A stretch of DNA of 64,000 bases, from assembly GCF_004802635.2 (NCBI RefSeq), contig NZ_CP046052.1, positions 310,001 through 374,000 on the forward strand, read 5' to 3'. Source of the stretch: Methylocystis heyeri. GTDB lineage: Bacteria > Pseudomonadota > Alphaproteobacteria > Rhizobiales > Beijerinckiaceae. The translations under genes and the position numbers were made by a program. Position 1 is the first letter of the stretch. Each line of letters starts with the position of its first letter. Under the pieces are notes generated by a model, which was not told the DNA's origin, did no database searches, and worked only from the letters and a program-made list of their open reading frames with translations. Shown here in pieces: positions 43,188 through 52,728 of the stretch.

Positions 43188-43904
43188 ATGGCGATGCCCG
43201 AGATTGATCTTCTTTCCCGCCTGCTGCATCGCGACGGGCTGTTGCTGGTCGTGGACAAGCCCGCCGGCCTGCCGGTCCATCGAGGCCCCAAGGGCGGCGA
43301 TAATCTCGAAGACCATTTCCACCAGTTGCGTTTCGGCCTGCCGCGCGCGCCGGCGCTGGCGCATCGGCTCGACAAGGACACCTCCGGCTGTCTCGTCTTA
43401 GGGCGCCATCGCAAGGCGCTGGAGCGGCTCGGCAAGCTGTTCAAATCGGGACGCATCCAGAAAACCTATTGGGCCGTGGTCGAGGGCGCTCCGGCGGGGG
43501 AAGAGGGCGAGATCGATCTCGGCCTCAGTCGTCTCGACGCCGATCGCGGCTGGTGGATGCGGGTCGATCCGCTCGGGTTGCCCTCGAAGACCAGCTGGCG
43601 GGTGATGGGCCGCGGCGTCGATCCCGACCTGGGGGATCTCGCCCTGCTCGAGCTGACGCCCCATACCGGCCGCACTCATCAATTGCGGGTTCATTGCCAG
43701 GCGATGGGCTGGCCTATCCTGGGCGATCCCGTCTATGGCGGCGGGCGGCGCGAGGGTTCCCGACCGCTGCATTTGCACGCACGCTCGGTGGTCATCCCGA
43801 TGCAGGACAGCAAAGCTCCGGTGGCCGTGGAAGCGCCCGCGCCGGCGCATATGACGGCCGCTATGGCGACCTGCGGCCATGTTTTTCGGGAGAGCCAAGA
43901 GTAA
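43188..43904 (+). CDS. RluA-family pseudouridine synthase
   Basis: Protein of 238 aa that isomerises uridines in RNA. Motif I is LVVDKPAGLPVHRGPK and motif II, with the catalytic Asp, is HRLDKDTSG (D62). The binding motif LLELTPHTGRTHQLRVH is intact. There is no N-terminal S4 domain, so it belongs to the short RluA/RsuA-like group; target (rRNA or tRNA) unknown. The ATG at 43188 lies 171 bp after the FabH homologue on the same strand. Confidence 0.87.
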   Translation: MAMPEIDLLSRLLHRDGLLLVVDKPAGLPVHRGPKGGDNLEDHFHQLRFGLPRAPALAHRLDKDTSGCLVLGRHRKALERLGKLFKSGRIQKTYWAVVEGAPAGEEGEIDLGLSRLDADRGWWMRVDPLGLPSKTSWRVMGRGVDPDLGDLALLELTPHTGRTHQLRVHCQAMGWPILGDPVYGGGRREGSRPLHLHARSVVIPMQDSKAPVAVEAPAPAHMTAAMATCGHVFRESQE

Positions 43905-43929
43905 CACAGTATTAGGGATTTCCTATGGA

Positions 43930-44033
43930 CGTCATTGCGAGCGTAGCGAAGCAATCTAGAGCCGCTTCAATGAATTTAGCTTGCAGATTCTCTATTTCCA
44001 CTACTGGATTGCTTCGCTGCACTCGCAATGACG
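43930..44033. repeat. Long inverted repeat of the CGTCATTGCGAGCG type
   Basis: CGTCATTGCGAGCGTAGCGAAGCAATC (43930-43957) faces GGATTGCTTCGCTGCACTCGCAATGACG (44006-44033), with about 48 nt between. This element type is widely dispersed in bacterial genomes and resembles a MITE or REP unit. It separates the convergent rluA-like and radA genes and may act as a terminator. Confidence 0.85.
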
Positions 44034-44063
44034 GCGCCTATTGCCGCAATCTCGGAAACTCGC

Positions 44064-45440
44064 CTATCGTCTCGGCGCCGCTTGTGCGATTTCGGCGACG
44101 AGCGCGCTGACGTCGCCGATCGCGCGCGCCGTGACGCCGGCCCCTTTGTCGTCGTCGTTGAGCTGCTGAGTCTGGGACAGAACGGCGCGGGCAAAGCCCA
44201 GCTTGCCTGCTTCCTTCAGCCGCGCCCCGGCGTGGATCACCGGACGCACCGCCCCGGACAGACCGATTTCGCCGAAATAGACCTGGGTGGGGGGCAGAGG
44301 CGCTCCCGTGAGCGAGGACACCAGCGCCGCGGCGGCGGCGAGATCGGCGGCGGGCTCGTCGGCTCTCATGCCGCCGGCGACGTTCAGATAGACGTCATGC
44401 GCCCCGAGTTTCAACCCGCCATGGGCTTCGAGAACCGCCAATATCATCGCGAGGCGGTTTGAATCGAAGCCGACCACGGCCCGGCGCGGCGTGCCGAGCG
44501 AGGAAGGCGCCACCAGCGCCTGGATTTCGATCAGCATCGGCCGCTGGCCTTCCATCCCGGCGAGCACCGCCGCGCCCGGCGCTCCGGCGTCGCGCCCCGC
44601 GAGGAAGAGGGCGGAAGGATTGGCCACCTCGGCGAGGCCGAGCCCGGTCATTTCGAACACGCCGATTTCGCCGGTCGCGCCGAAGCGGTTTTTGGAAGCC
44701 CGCAACATGCGAAAGTGATGCGCGCCGTCGCCTTCGAAGGACAGAACGGCGTCGACCATATGTTCGACGACGCGGGGGCCGGCCACCTGCCCGTCTTTGG
44801 TCACATGACCGACCAGTATGATGGACGAACCCGTGCTCTTGCCGTGCCTGAGCAGGGCCTGGGCGCTGGCGCGCACTTGCGTCACCGTGCCCGGCGACGA
44901 GTCCACCGACTCGACATGCATGGTCTGGATCGAGTCGATGACGATGAGGGCCGCACGCCTGCCGGTGGAGCAGGTTGCGAGAATATCCTCGACCTGGGTG
45001 GCGCTCGCCAGTTCCACCGGGGCGTCCGCCAGCCCGAGGCGAGCCGCGCGAAGGCGCACCTGGGTCACGGCTTCTTCTCCGGAGATGTAGATCACTCGGG
45101 AGCCGCGCCGGGCCAGTTCCGCACAGGCCTGGATCAGCAATGTGGACTTGCCGATGCCGGGCTCTCCGCCGAGCAGCGTGACCGAGCCGAGCACGAAACC
45201 GCCGCCGGTCACGCGGTCGAATTCGTCGATGCCGGTGCGAAGGCGGGGAGCGGCGGGGCCCTCGCCGGAAAGCCCTTCGAGATTGAAGGGTCTCCCGCGC
45301 CCCAGTCTTGCGGCGCTGGGAGTCCCGGGCGTTTCCTCGACGATGCTGTTCCATTCATGGCAGGAGTCGCAGCGGCCCTGCCATCGATTGGTTATTGCGC
45401 CGCAATTCTGGCAAACAAAAGTGGAGCGGGATTTGGCCAT
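44064..45440 (-). CDS. radA: DNA repair protein RadA
   Basis: Helicase-like recombination factor that aids branch migration, 458 aa. N-terminal C4 zinc finger (C10, C13, C24, C27: CQNCG, CDSCHEW), RecA-like ATPase with Walker A GGEPGIGKST, the RadA-specific KNRFG motif (RASKNRFGATGEIGVFEM), and a C-terminal Lon-protease-like domain (DVYLNVAGGMRADEPAADLA). The ATG at 45440 has TTGGAG upstream. It is separated by 270 bp from ihfA upstream. Confidence 0.95.
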   Translation of the reverse strand: MAKSRSTFVCQNCGAITNRWQGRCDSCHEWNSIVEETPGTPSAARLGRGRPFNLEGLSGEGPAAPRLRTGIDEFDRVTGGGFVLGSVTLLGGEPGIGKSTLLIQACAELARRGSRVIYISGEEAVTQVRLRAARLGLADAPVELASATQVEDILATCSTGRRAALIVIDSIQTMHVESVDSSPGTVTQVRASAQALLRHGKSTGSSIILVGHVTKDGQVAGPRVVEHMVDAVLSFEGDGAHHFRMLRASKNRFGATGEIGVFEMTGLGLAEVANPSALFLAGRDAGAPGAAVLAGMEGQRPMLIEIQALVAPSSLGTPRRAVVGFDSNRLAMILAVLEAHGGLKLGAHDVYLNVAGGMRADEPAADLAAAAALVSSLTGAPLPPTQVYFGEIGLSGAVRPVIHAGARLKEAGKLGFARAVLSQTQQLNDDDKGAGVTARAIGDVSALVAEIAQAAPRR

Positions 45441-45664
45441 GAACTCCAACAGCACGAAGGGCGCCGCTTTGTCGAGGGCCGATCGCCGAGCTTGCCCTTT
45501 GGCGTCCTCCGGTCTTTGGATTTGGGCGCGCGCGATCGCGCGTCGGCGACGGACGCAACGAGTCGCAGACCGCAGGCTCGTTGCTCCGCAATCCCGATGG
45601 GGAGAGCGCTCTTTGTTTGATCCGCCTCGCCCGCGATCGCGAAAGCGCTTCAGTTCATTTATCC

Positions 45665-45684
45665 GGCGCGCTTTTTTGCGCGCC
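45665..45684 (-). terminator. Hairpin downstream of ihfA
   Basis: GGCGCGC, six-base loop (AAAAAA on the minus strand), GCGCGCC. It lies 27 bp after the ihfA stop. No T-run follows. Confidence 0.45.
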
Positions 45685-45710
45685 GCGATTGGGTTCGGGC
45701 GCAGCGCGCA

Positions 45711-46082
45711 TTAATCTCCCGCTACGCGCGAACGCAGGATGTTCGAGGGTTTGAAGCTCACCACCAGCCTGGCTGAAATCCTCGCGCCCGCCCCAGTTTT
45801 CGGATTTCGACCGACCCGCTCGCGTTTTTCGCGAATGGAGAAGGTGCCGAACGAGGAAAGTTTGACTTCTTCCCTGGCGACCAGCCGCTCGAAAATTTCG
45901 TCCAGCACAGCCCCGATGAGCTCGGTCGCCTCCGTTCTGGATATGCCGACCGCGTTCTGAATAGCCCGCGCCAAATCCGCGCGGGTCAGGGTGCCTTCGC
46001 CGCCGAAGGCGTCCAGATCGGCTGAATTTTCTTCATTGTCGTCTCGATCTGAAAAAAAAACTCCAACAGTTTCCCGTGACAT
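45711..46082 (-). CDS. ihfA: Integration host factor alpha subunit
   Basis: DNA-bending nucleoid protein, 123 aa. The HU/IHF fold starts at about residue 30 (LTRADLARAIQNAVGISRTE), with KLSSFGTFSIREKRERVGRN and NPKTGAGARISARLVVSFKP, including the intercalating Pro region. It has an acidic N-terminal extension of about 28 residues (SDRDDNEENSADLDAFGGEG) not found in typical 100-aa IhfA. It follows fabH on the same strand, as in many Alphaproteobacteria. Confidence 0.9.
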   Translation of the reverse strand: MSRETVGVFFSDRDDNEENSADLDAFGGEGTLTRADLARAIQNAVGISRTEATELIGAVLDEIFERLVAREEVKLSSFGTFSIREKRERVGRNPKTGAGARISARLVVSFKPSNILRSRVAGD

Positions 46083-46325
46083 TTATTAGCCCGCATATCG
46101 GAACCAGCAGCCAGCTAAATGCAAATCTCCTCTCTTACTTGGAAAGCGTCGCTGCGTTTCAAGCAAAAAGGGAGATTTAAATTGCACATTAAAGCCAGAC
46201 GCTAGAAAACAACTACAGGGAGAATTTTCCAGAAAAGTGCTCAAAAATCAAGCGCTAGCCGGAAACGAGTCCGCTACAACGCACTCGGCTCCGGCGGTTT
46301 TAAAAAATTCTTTTACATTACGGAC

Positions 46326-47315
46326 TTACCATCTCAGCAGCGCTGCGCCCCAGGTGAAGCCGCCGCCGACCGCCTCGAGCATGACGAGGTGGCCCGGTCT
46401 GATTCGGCCGTCCGCGACCGCGGCCGAAAGCGCCAGGGGAATCGATGCGGCCGAGGTGTTTCCGTGCAGATGCACCGTCGCGACCACTTTTTCGGGCGCG
46501 ATGCCCAGTTTGGCCGCCGACATGTCGATGATTCGGCGGTTGGCCTGATGCGGCACGAACCAGTCCAGATCCTCTGCGGTGGTTCCCGTCGCCTCGAAGG
46601 CGTCTTTCACCACGCCCGTCACCATGCCGACCGCGAAGCGGAAGACCTCCTTGCCTTCCATGCGCAGGTGGCCGACGGTTTGGGTGGAAGACGGGCCGCC
46701 GTCGACGTGTAATTTTGCCCGGTGCCTGCCGTCCGAACGCAATTGGGTGGTCAGGACGCCGCGGTCGGTTGCGCTTCCCTCGCCCTGAGACGCCTCCAGC
46801 ACCACCGCCCCGGCTCCGTCGCCGAAAAGCACGCAGGTGGATCGGTCCGTCCAGTCCAGAATTCTGGAAAAAGTCTCCGCGCCGATGACCAGGGCCCGCT
46901 TATGCGAGCCGCTGCGCAGGAATTTATCGGCTGTCGCCAGAGCGAACACAAATCCCGAGCAGACCGCCTGCAGATCGAAGGCGACGCCGCGAGTCATGCC
47001 CAGAGAAGCCTGGATTTGCGTCGCGGTGGAGGGGAAAGTGTAGTCCGGCGTTGAGGTCGCGACGATCACGAGGTCGATGTCGTGGGGCGAAAGGCCGGCG
47101 TTCTCGAGCGCGGCGCGCGCGGCTTTGTCGCCCAGCATGGATGTCGTTTCGCCTTCGGCGGCGATATGGCGTTCCTTGATGCCGGTGCGCTGCACGATCC
47201 ATTCGTCGCTGGTGTCGACGATCCTGGAAAGATCGTCGTTGGTCAGCACCCGGCTGGGGAGATAGCTGCCGACGCCCCGAACGACGGAGCGCAAAACCTT
47301 GCAATTTGACGTCAC
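46326..47315 (-). CDS. fabH: 3-oxoacyl-ACP synthase III
   Basis: Starts fatty-acid synthesis by condensing acetyl-CoA with malonyl-ACP. 329 aa. The catalytic Cys lies in [12 protein letters not shown] (C119), His in VPHQANRRI and Asn in [23 protein letters not shown] and WGAALLRW are typical. The start is a GTG at 47315, only 4 bp after the plsX stop, so it is co-translated with plsX. The DUF177-plsX-fabH-ihfA order is the conserved alphaproteobacterial one, which marks this copy as the housekeeping FabH. Confidence 0.95.
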   Translation of the reverse strand: MTSNCKVLRSVVRGVGSYLPSRVLTNDDLSRIVDTSDEWIVQRTGIKERHIAAEGETTSMLGDKAARAALENAGLSPHDIDLVIVATSTPDYTFPSTATQIQASLGMTRGVAFDLQAVCSGFVFALATADKFLRSGSHKRALVIGAETFSRILDWTDRSTCVLFGDGAGAVVLEASQGEGSATDRGVLTTQLRSDGRHRAKLHVDGGPSSTQTVGHLRMEGKEVFRFAVGMVTGVVKDAFEATGTTAEDLDWFVPHQANRRIIDMSAAKLGIAPEKVVATVHLHGNTSAASIPLALSAAVADGRIRPGHLVMLEAVGGGFTWGAALLRW

Positions 47316-47319
47316 TGAC

Positions 47320-48393
47320 TCATTCCTGCGGGCGCGCGGCGATTGCGGAAGCGGTGGCAGCCGCGGCGTCCTGCTCGTGAGCGACGCTGGCCGTATGCCG
47401 GATTTTCGCCAATAGTTCTTCTCTGACCATCTCGTAGCCGATTTCGACCGCTCGCGCGAAGCCCTTCGCGTCCATCCCGCCGTGGCTCTTGATGACGACG
47501 CCGTTGAGGCCGAGGAAAACGCCGCCGTTGACGTTGCGGGTGTCGAGCTTGACCCGCATCTCCTCGAAGGCGCTCCTCGCGAGCAGAGCGCCCAGCTTGG
47601 TGAGCAGGGAGCGGTTCATGGCGTCCCGAAGCAGCGTTTTGACCTGGGTCGCCGTGCCTTCCGCGGTTTTCAGCGCTATATTGCCGGCGAAGCCTTCCGT
47701 CACCACCACATCGACGACCCCCTTGCCGATGCCGTCGCCTTCGACGAACCCCTGGTAGTCGAGATTGGGCAACTGGGCTTCGCGCAGCAGCTTGGAGGCT
47801 TCCTTGACCTCCTCGACGCCTTTGATCTCTTCGGTTCCCACATTGAGCAGGCCGACCGTCGGACATTCGACGTGAAGGATGATCCGCGCCATGGCCGATC
47901 CCATGATGGCGAGGTCGACGAGATGCTTGGCGTCGGCGCCGACCGACGCGCCGAGGTCCAGGACGATGGACTGGCCGCGCAGGGTGGGCCAGAGCGCGGC
48001 GAGGGCCGGGCGCTCAATGCCGGGTATCGTGTGCAGGCAGATTTTCGCCATGGCCATCAGGGCGCCGGTGTTGCCGGCCGAGACCGCCGCATCGGCCTCT
48101 CCTTTTTTCACCGCCTCGATCGCCATCCACATCGAGGACACGCGCCTGCCCTGGCGAAGGGCGACGCTGGGTTTCTCGTCCATGCGGATCGAAACGGCCG
48201 CATGGCGCACCTGGGAGCGTTTCGCGAGCTCGGGGAAAGCGGCCAGCTCCTTTTGCAACAGGGCTTCGTCGCCGAACAGCAGGAATTCGCAGTCCGGCCG
48301 CCGTTCCAGCGCCCGGGCCGCGCCGGCGATGGTTATGGCGGGGCCGAAGTCGCCCCCCATCGCGTCCAACGCGATTCGAACACCTCGGGCCAT
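47320..48393 (-). CDS. plsX: Phosphate acyltransferase PlsX
   Basis: Converts acyl-ACP to acyl-phosphate for phospholipid synthesis. 357 aa. Starts [20 protein letters not shown], then [31 protein letters not shown] and [17 protein letters not shown], all family marks. The ATG at 48393 has AGGAG 12 bases upstream; a longer open frame has no support. The C-terminal tail ([19 protein letters not shown]) is a usual low-complexity end. The DUF177 gene lies 197 bp upstream on the same strand. Confidence 0.95.
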   Translation of the reverse strand: MARGVRIALDAMGGDFGPAITIAGAARALERRPDCEFLLFGDEALLQKELAAFPELAKRSQVRHAAVSIRMDEKPSVALRQGRRVSSMWMAIEAVKKGEADAAVSAGNTGALMAMAKICLHTIPGIERPALAALWPTLRGQSIVLDLGASVGADAKHLVDLAIMGSAMARIILHVECPTVGLLNVGTEEIKGVEEVKEASKLLREAQLPNLDYQGFVEGDGIGKGVVDVVVTEGFAGNIALKTAEGTATQVKTLLRDAMNRSLLTKLGALLARSAFEEMRVKLDTRNVNGGVFLGLNGVVIKSHGGMDAKGFARAVEIGYEMVREELLAKIRHTASVAHEQDAAAATASAIAARPQE

Positions 48394-48590
48394 GATCGCT
48401 TTCAACTCCTGAATGCCGTTTCGCCGTGCTGCGAGCCTCGCCTTCGCCGGCACGGCGTCGCGCTGTCGCAATTGCCACTGTTTTGGAAGGGCGCTCGGCC
48501 CCGCGCGCAAACGTCTGATTTTGTCGCGCGTGACTTGCCATCAGGAAGCCGGCAGCGCAAGGGCAAAAGTCGGCTGGAACGGCCGGGAGG

Positions 48591-49229
48591 CTATTGGTCG
48601 CGGGTTTTTGTCGCGATTCTCCGCAGGGCGGCGAAAGGATTGTCTTCTGCGTCCGGCCGGTGCGGCTCTTCGAACACCGCTCCCGGCCTGCGGGGATAGG
48701 GATCGAGGCCGAGGGTAAGGAATTCCGAGACCACGGCTCCGAGATCGATCGCTCCTCCGATGAGAGGATCCGGGGCGTCGGCGTCGATGTCCACGATATG
48801 GCCGCCGCCTGCTTCGTCTTCGATGGGCGGCATGCCTCTCCGCGACCGCTTGCCGGTTTCGTCGCCATGTCTGCCGCGCTGCGCTCCCGCCTGCCGACTC
48901 TCCGGCTCCGGCGCGTTCGTAGGGGCAAACCGCATTTGGACGGCCTCCTCGACGGTCGATTCGAAGTCTTCGAGGCCGACGACGCAGGTTTGCACGACTC
49001 CGGCCCTCAATTGGCCGGAAACCTCCAGCCCCTGTGCGCCAAAACGCGAGACGTGAAGGCGCGCTTCCAGGCCGTTCACGGCCACGAGGCCGTTGTCGCG
49101 GGCGAGGGCGGCGCGCTCCGGTTCGTTGGCGTGGATCACGACGTCCAGCCCCTCGGGCGGAACCGACGCGGCCTGCAATGGCCGTGAAAGCGGGAGGGGA
49201 GCCGGCTTTTCGTCTGGATGTCTGGTCAT
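48591..49229 (-). CDS. DUF177/YceD family protein
   Basis: Protein of 212 aa. The N-terminal part (LSRPLQAASVPPEGLDVVIH, GLEARLHVSRFGAQGLEVSG) and the Cys segment QTCVVGLEDFESTVEEAVQM are the YceD/DUF177 core. The end (DLGAVVSEFLTLGLDPYPRR, NPFAALRRI) is typical of the alphaproteobacterial form. In plants and bacteria the family is linked to 23S rRNA maturation. Only the first of the conserved Cys is seen. It heads the plsX-fabH-ihfA group and is divergent from bamE. Confidence 0.82.
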   Translation of the reverse strand: MTRHPDEKPAPLPLSRPLQAASVPPEGLDVVIHANEPERAALARDNGLVAVNGLEARLHVSRFGAQGLEVSGQLRAGVVQTCVVGLEDFESTVEEAVQMRFAPTNAPEPESRQAGAQRGRHGDETGKRSRRGMPPIEDEAGGGHIVDIDADAPDPLIGGAIDLGAVVSEFLTLGLDPYPRRPGAVFEEPHRPDAEDNPFAALRRIATKTRDQ

Positions 49230-49448
49230 GTCGGGATGCTTTCTATGCTCGTTCGACCGCTGCGCCAAGTATTAGAGATGGGGCGCGGTCTTTGGGGAAG
49301 CCGAACCTCGCGGATCGCGCGCTCCGCCGGCGCGGCTGCGCCACGATCTCCCTTGCTTTACGAGCCCTCCGAGGCTACGAATTTGCGATCCAAATTCTTT
49401 CGGCGCGCGTGCGGCGCGCCGCTCGCGGCATGATAGCGGAGATCCATA

Positions 49449-49940
49449 ATGGCGGCGGCTGCTTTGCGTGGTTTGTGTCGGCACCGGACGCGCAAGGACT
49501 TGATGTCGAGATTGGCCGCCATCGGCCTGGCGGCGGCTTCGCTGGGCGGATGCCTCGGTTACGACGGCGTCGTCAATCGGGGGGCCGTGTTCGATCAGCG
49601 CAAACTGGCGCAGGTCAAGCCGGGCATGCAGGCGCCCCAGGTCCTCAGCGTTCTCGGCACGCCGTCCACCACCTCTACCGTCGGCGGAGACGCCTGGTAT
49701 TACGTGAGCCAGCGTACCGAGCGCGACCTCGCTTTCATGCAGCCCAAGGTCACGGACCAGCACGTCGCCGCAGTCTATTTCGATAAAGACAAGAAAGTGC
49801 AGCGCATCGCGGACTATGGCCTCGAGGACGGCAAGGCGATCGACTTCGTAACGCGCACGATGCCGACCCCGGGCGCGGAGAACAATCTCATAACCGGATT
49901 GCTCAAGGCCGTCTCGAGCGTGAACCTTTCGCCTTTCTGA
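49449..49940 (+). CDS. bamE: Outer-membrane assembly lipoprotein, BamE/OmlA-like
   Basis: Probable BamE component of the outer-membrane beta-barrel assembly machine. The SmpA/OmlA domain is visible as FDQRKLAQVKPGMQAPQVLS, VLGTPSTTSTVGGDAWYYVS and VAAVYFDKDKKVQRIADYGL. A lipobox LGGC (SLGGCLGYD) shows lipid anchoring. Two starts are possible: ATG 49449 (GGAG upstream, long basic n-region, 163 aa) and ATG 49503 (AAGGA close by, compact signal, 145 aa). The position divergent from DUF177-plsX is conserved in Alphaproteobacteria. Confidence 0.85.
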   Translation: MAAAALRGLCRHRTRKDLMSRLAAIGLAAASLGGCLGYDGVVNRGAVFDQRKLAQVKPGMQAPQVLSVLGTPSTTSTVGGDAWYYVSQRTERDLAFMQPKVTDQHVAAVYFDKDKKVQRIADYGLEDGKAIDFVTRTMPTPGAENNLITGLLKAVSSVNLSPF

Positions 49941-50183
49941 TCGGCGAATTGAAAACGCCGCTTCTCGAACTTCGCTTTGCCGCCTTTATGGCGCGATTGG
50001 GTAAGGCTGAAGCTTCGCAGTTTTCGTCCATCGACGCGCAGGAGCCGGAATCGCTGGCTTCGGCAGCGTTCCGCAACCGTTGCGATTATGGCTCCAACGG
50101 GGCGGGTTTCGTCGATTTTTCGCCTATCGCTTTAGCTAGTCTCCCGGTTCCGACTGCGCTGAGAGCAATAAGGCGATCTTTGA

Positions 50184-51230
50184 ATGAGTGTTTCGGAGGC
50201 TTACCCCTCAGGGGCCTGCCGCGGACTGCTTGAACAATTCCGTAACCATCTTGCTTCGGCGCTAGGGCGCCGGGAGCAGGCGACGGCGAGGCTCTGCCTC
50301 TCCACCTGGGTGCGAGCCCTTTGCGTGGCGTGCTCGCTGGCGGGGGCCTTCATGCTCGCCGCAAAAGCAGATCGACGCGAGCCGCCCAAATCGTCGCAAT
50401 CGGCGAGAGCCGCCCGCGCCCGCTCGCCTGTCGTGATGGCGGCGGGACAACCGGACGATTTCCCGCTCGACGCCGACTTCTCCCTGGATCAGGCTGCGAA
50501 AAGCTGGGCGCGCAGGGTGTTGGACCGCGATCCTCCCGGAATCATGCGTTTTGGCGGCCAGCGGGTGCAAAGCGCCATCGTCGAGCGGGTGGTCAAGGCG
50601 GCCAAGAGCACGGGGTCGGATCCTGCGCTTCTCATGAGCATCGCGGACAAGGAATCGAGTTTCTCCTCCACCGCCAAAGCGAGCACGTCCTCGGCGAGCG
50701 GCCTTTTTCAGTTCGTCGAGAAGACCTGGCTGAAGGCGTTGCGATCCTTCGGCTGGCGCTATGGACATGAGGAAGAAGCCAAAGCGATCGGAGGCGAGGA
50801 CGAGCGTCCCGTGGTGGCGCCGCAAAAGCGCGCCGAGATTCTCGGACTACGGAACGATCCTTATCTCTCCGCGGCGATGGCGGCGGAAATGCTCAAACAG
50901 GACGGCGCCAAGATCGCCGAGCGCCTCGGCCGCGCCCTTACTGCAGGCGAGACCTATCTGATCCACTTCCTCGGCCCGGAGGACGCCGCCCGCTTCATGA
51001 CGAGGCTCGAGGAGGAGCCGGACGCCTCCGCCGCTCAATTGCTTCCCAAGCCCGCGAAAGCGAACAAGCCGATCTTTTACGAGCGCCAGGGAGGTAAGCT
51101 CAAGGATCGCAGCCTGCGCGACGTGCACGAGGCCTTCGAGCACATGATGGGGACCAGAACCAGCCGCTACCAGGATGTGGAGGCGAGACTGCCCGCCGAG
51201 GCGCAGGCCTACGCCGCGGCCAATCGCTAA
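50184..51230 (+). CDS. Lytic transglycosylase (SLT domain)
   Basis: Protein of 348 aa with an N-terminal membrane anchor (about 41-60, TWVRALCVACSLAGAFMLAA) and a Ser/Pro/Arg linker. The SLT-like domain has the catalytic Glu in SIADKESSFSSTAKASTSSA (E157), followed by SGLFQFVEKTWL. It would cut peptidoglycan glycan strands in the periplasm. The C-terminal part has a LPKPAKANKPIFYERQGGKL linker and no known domain. The 3' end overlaps argC on the other strand by 4 bp. Confidence 0.87.
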   Translation: MSVSEAYPSGACRGLLEQFRNHLASALGRREQATARLCLSTWVRALCVACSLAGAFMLAAKADRREPPKSSQSARAARARSPVVMAAGQPDDFPLDADFSLDQAAKSWARRVLDRDPPGIMRFGGQRVQSAIVERVVKAAKSTGSDPALLMSIADKESSFSSTAKASTSSASGLFQFVEKTWLKALRSFGWRYGHEEEAKAIGGEDERPVVAPQKRAEILGLRNDPYLSAAMAAEMLKQDGAKIAERLGRALTAGETYLIHFLGPEDAARFMTRLEEEPDASAAQLLPKPAKANKPIFYERQGGKLKDRSLRDVHEAFEHMMGTRTSRYQDVEARLPAEAQAYAAANR

Positions 51231-52150
51231 AATTCCCCGCCATTCAGCATCAGATCGAGGTTCTGGACCGCCGCGCCGGAAGCGCCCTTGCCGAGATTGT
51301 CCTGCCGGGCGACCAACACCGCCTGACGTCGGTTCTCGTTGGCGAAGACATAGACCTCCATGTCGTCCGAACCGTTGAGCGCGAGCGCGTCGAGCTTTCC
51401 GTTTTGCGGCGCCTCGCACAGCCGCACATGGGCGGCGCCGAGATAATGACGCGCATAGGCGTCGTGAAGATCGGCCGCCTTGGGCCGGCCGGGCAGGGTC
51501 TCCAGCAGCAAAGGAATGGAGACCAGCATCCCCTGGCGGAAATTGCCCACCGAGGGAACGAACAAGGGCCGCTGGGCGAGGCGCGCATAGGCCATGATTT
51601 CGGGTATGTGCTTATGCTCGAGGCCCAGTGCATATAATTCGAAAGCCGGCGCAACCCCCTGCTCATAGGCTTCGATCATCTGCCGCCCGCCGCCGGAATA
51701 GCCGGAGACAGCATTGATGGTCAGCGGATGATCGGCGAGGAGCAGACCGGCGTCGATCAGGGGGCGCAAAAGGGCGATGGCGCTGCTGGCGTAGCAGCCG
51801 ACATTCGCCACCCGCGCGGCCTTTGAGATGGCTTCCGGCTGGCCGGGGCAGAGCTCGGGGAAGCCATAAACCCAGCCCGGCGCGACGCGGTGGGCGGTCG
51901 AGGCGTCGAGAATGCGCGGCGCAGCTTCGCCGAGCGCGTCGCACAGCGCCACGGTCTCCTTCGCGGCGTCGTCGGGCAGGCAGAGGATCGCGACCTCGAC
52001 GCTGGAAAGGATCTCCTTCTTGGCGTTCCGATCCTTGCGCTGTTCCGGCGCTATGGCGACGAGCTCGACGTCAGTCCGGCCGGCGAGCCTCTCGCGTATT
52101 TCGAGGCCCGTGGTGCCCGCCTCGCCGTCGATGAAAATTCTCGCCGCCAT
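51227..52150 (-). CDS. argC: N-acetyl-gamma-glutamyl-phosphate reductase, short type
   Basis: Third step of arginine synthesis. 307 aa, the length of the type 2 (AGPR-2) enzyme. N-terminal IFIDGEAGTTGLEIRERL is diagnostic for that type. The catalytic Cys is in ANVGCYASSAIAL (C119), and the end has the NLGKGASGAAVQNLDLML motif. The ATG at 52150 starts right before the NADP-binding segment. Upstream and operon partners for arginine are not in the window; in Hyphomicrobiales this gene often follows rpsI, which here lies 2.2 kb upstream on the same strand. Confidence 0.94.
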   Translation of the reverse strand: MAARIFIDGEAGTTGLEIRERLAGRTDVELVAIAPEQRKDRNAKKEILSSVEVAILCLPDDAAKETVALCDALGEAAPRILDASTAHRVAPGWVYGFPELCPGQPEAISKAARVANVGCYASSAIALLRPLIDAGLLLADHPLTINAVSGYSGGGRQMIEAYEQGVAPAFELYALGLEHKHIPEIMAYARLAQRPLFVPSVGNFRQGMLVSIPLLLETLPGRPKAADLHDAYARHYLGAAHVRLCEAPQNGKLDALALNGSDDMEVYVFANENRRQAVLVARQDNLGKGASGAAVQNLDLMLNGGEF

Positions 52151-52224
52151 GTTTGCCGCCCACTGTTGCACTGCGGAAATTTGCGGGCATCCATGATTGC
52201 CAGGGCGCCCTTTGTCAATGCAGG

Positions 52225-52728
52225 CTAAGCGGGCGACGCCACATCCTCCCAGCGCGAGAATGTCGCGCCCTGGCCGATAACCTCGCCGTCGGGGGTCGTC
52301 ACGCTCCAGACCGTGGCGCCCGAAATGCGGAAGCGCCGGCCCGCAGAGCTGATGCGAATTCCCTCATAGCCGGTGACGAAGCCCTTGCGCTCCGCCTCCT
52401 CGAGAAAGCGCGCTCTCGCCTCTCTCTGCTCCGGCTCCGCGGTGAGGCGGGAGGGCGTGGCGATGAAGTTTTCGACCTCCATCTCCCATAATCTGAGCGC
52501 CGCCCGATTGCCGTAGTTCAGGATCGGATCGGACTCCCCGCCATGGGAAACGACGACCATGGGCGCGAGAAAGAGCCTCTCGGCTTCCTCTTGCGGGTCG
52601 GCCGAACGCGCGATCAACTCCTCGCCGGTGAGCTGGCGATAGGAATCCAGCAGGGCGCGCGAATGGGCGATCCAGCGCGCTCTCATCTCCGGGGGCAGAA
52701 CCGCCCAACAGATTTCCGAGCCGCTCAT
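52225..52728 (-). CDS. MEKHLA domain protein
   Basis: Protein of 167 aa consisting of one MEKHLA domain, a PAS-related module: WIAHSRALLDSYRQLTGEEL, VVSHGGESDPILNYGNRAAL, RLWEMEVENFIATPSRLTAE, GIRISSAGRRFRISGATVW, then IGQGATFSRWE. Single-domain bacterial forms are known, mostly without assigned function. The ATG overlaps the stop of the methyltransferase gene (ATGA), so the pair is translationally coupled and may act together. Confidence 0.85.
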   Translation of the reverse strand: MSGSEICWAVLPPEMRARWIAHSRALLDSYRQLTGEELIARSADPQEEAERLFLAPMVVVSHGGESDPILNYGNRAALRLWEMEVENFIATPSRLTAEPEQREARARFLEEAERKGFVTGYEGIRISSAGRRFRISGATVWSVTTPDGEVIGQGATFSRWEDVASPA

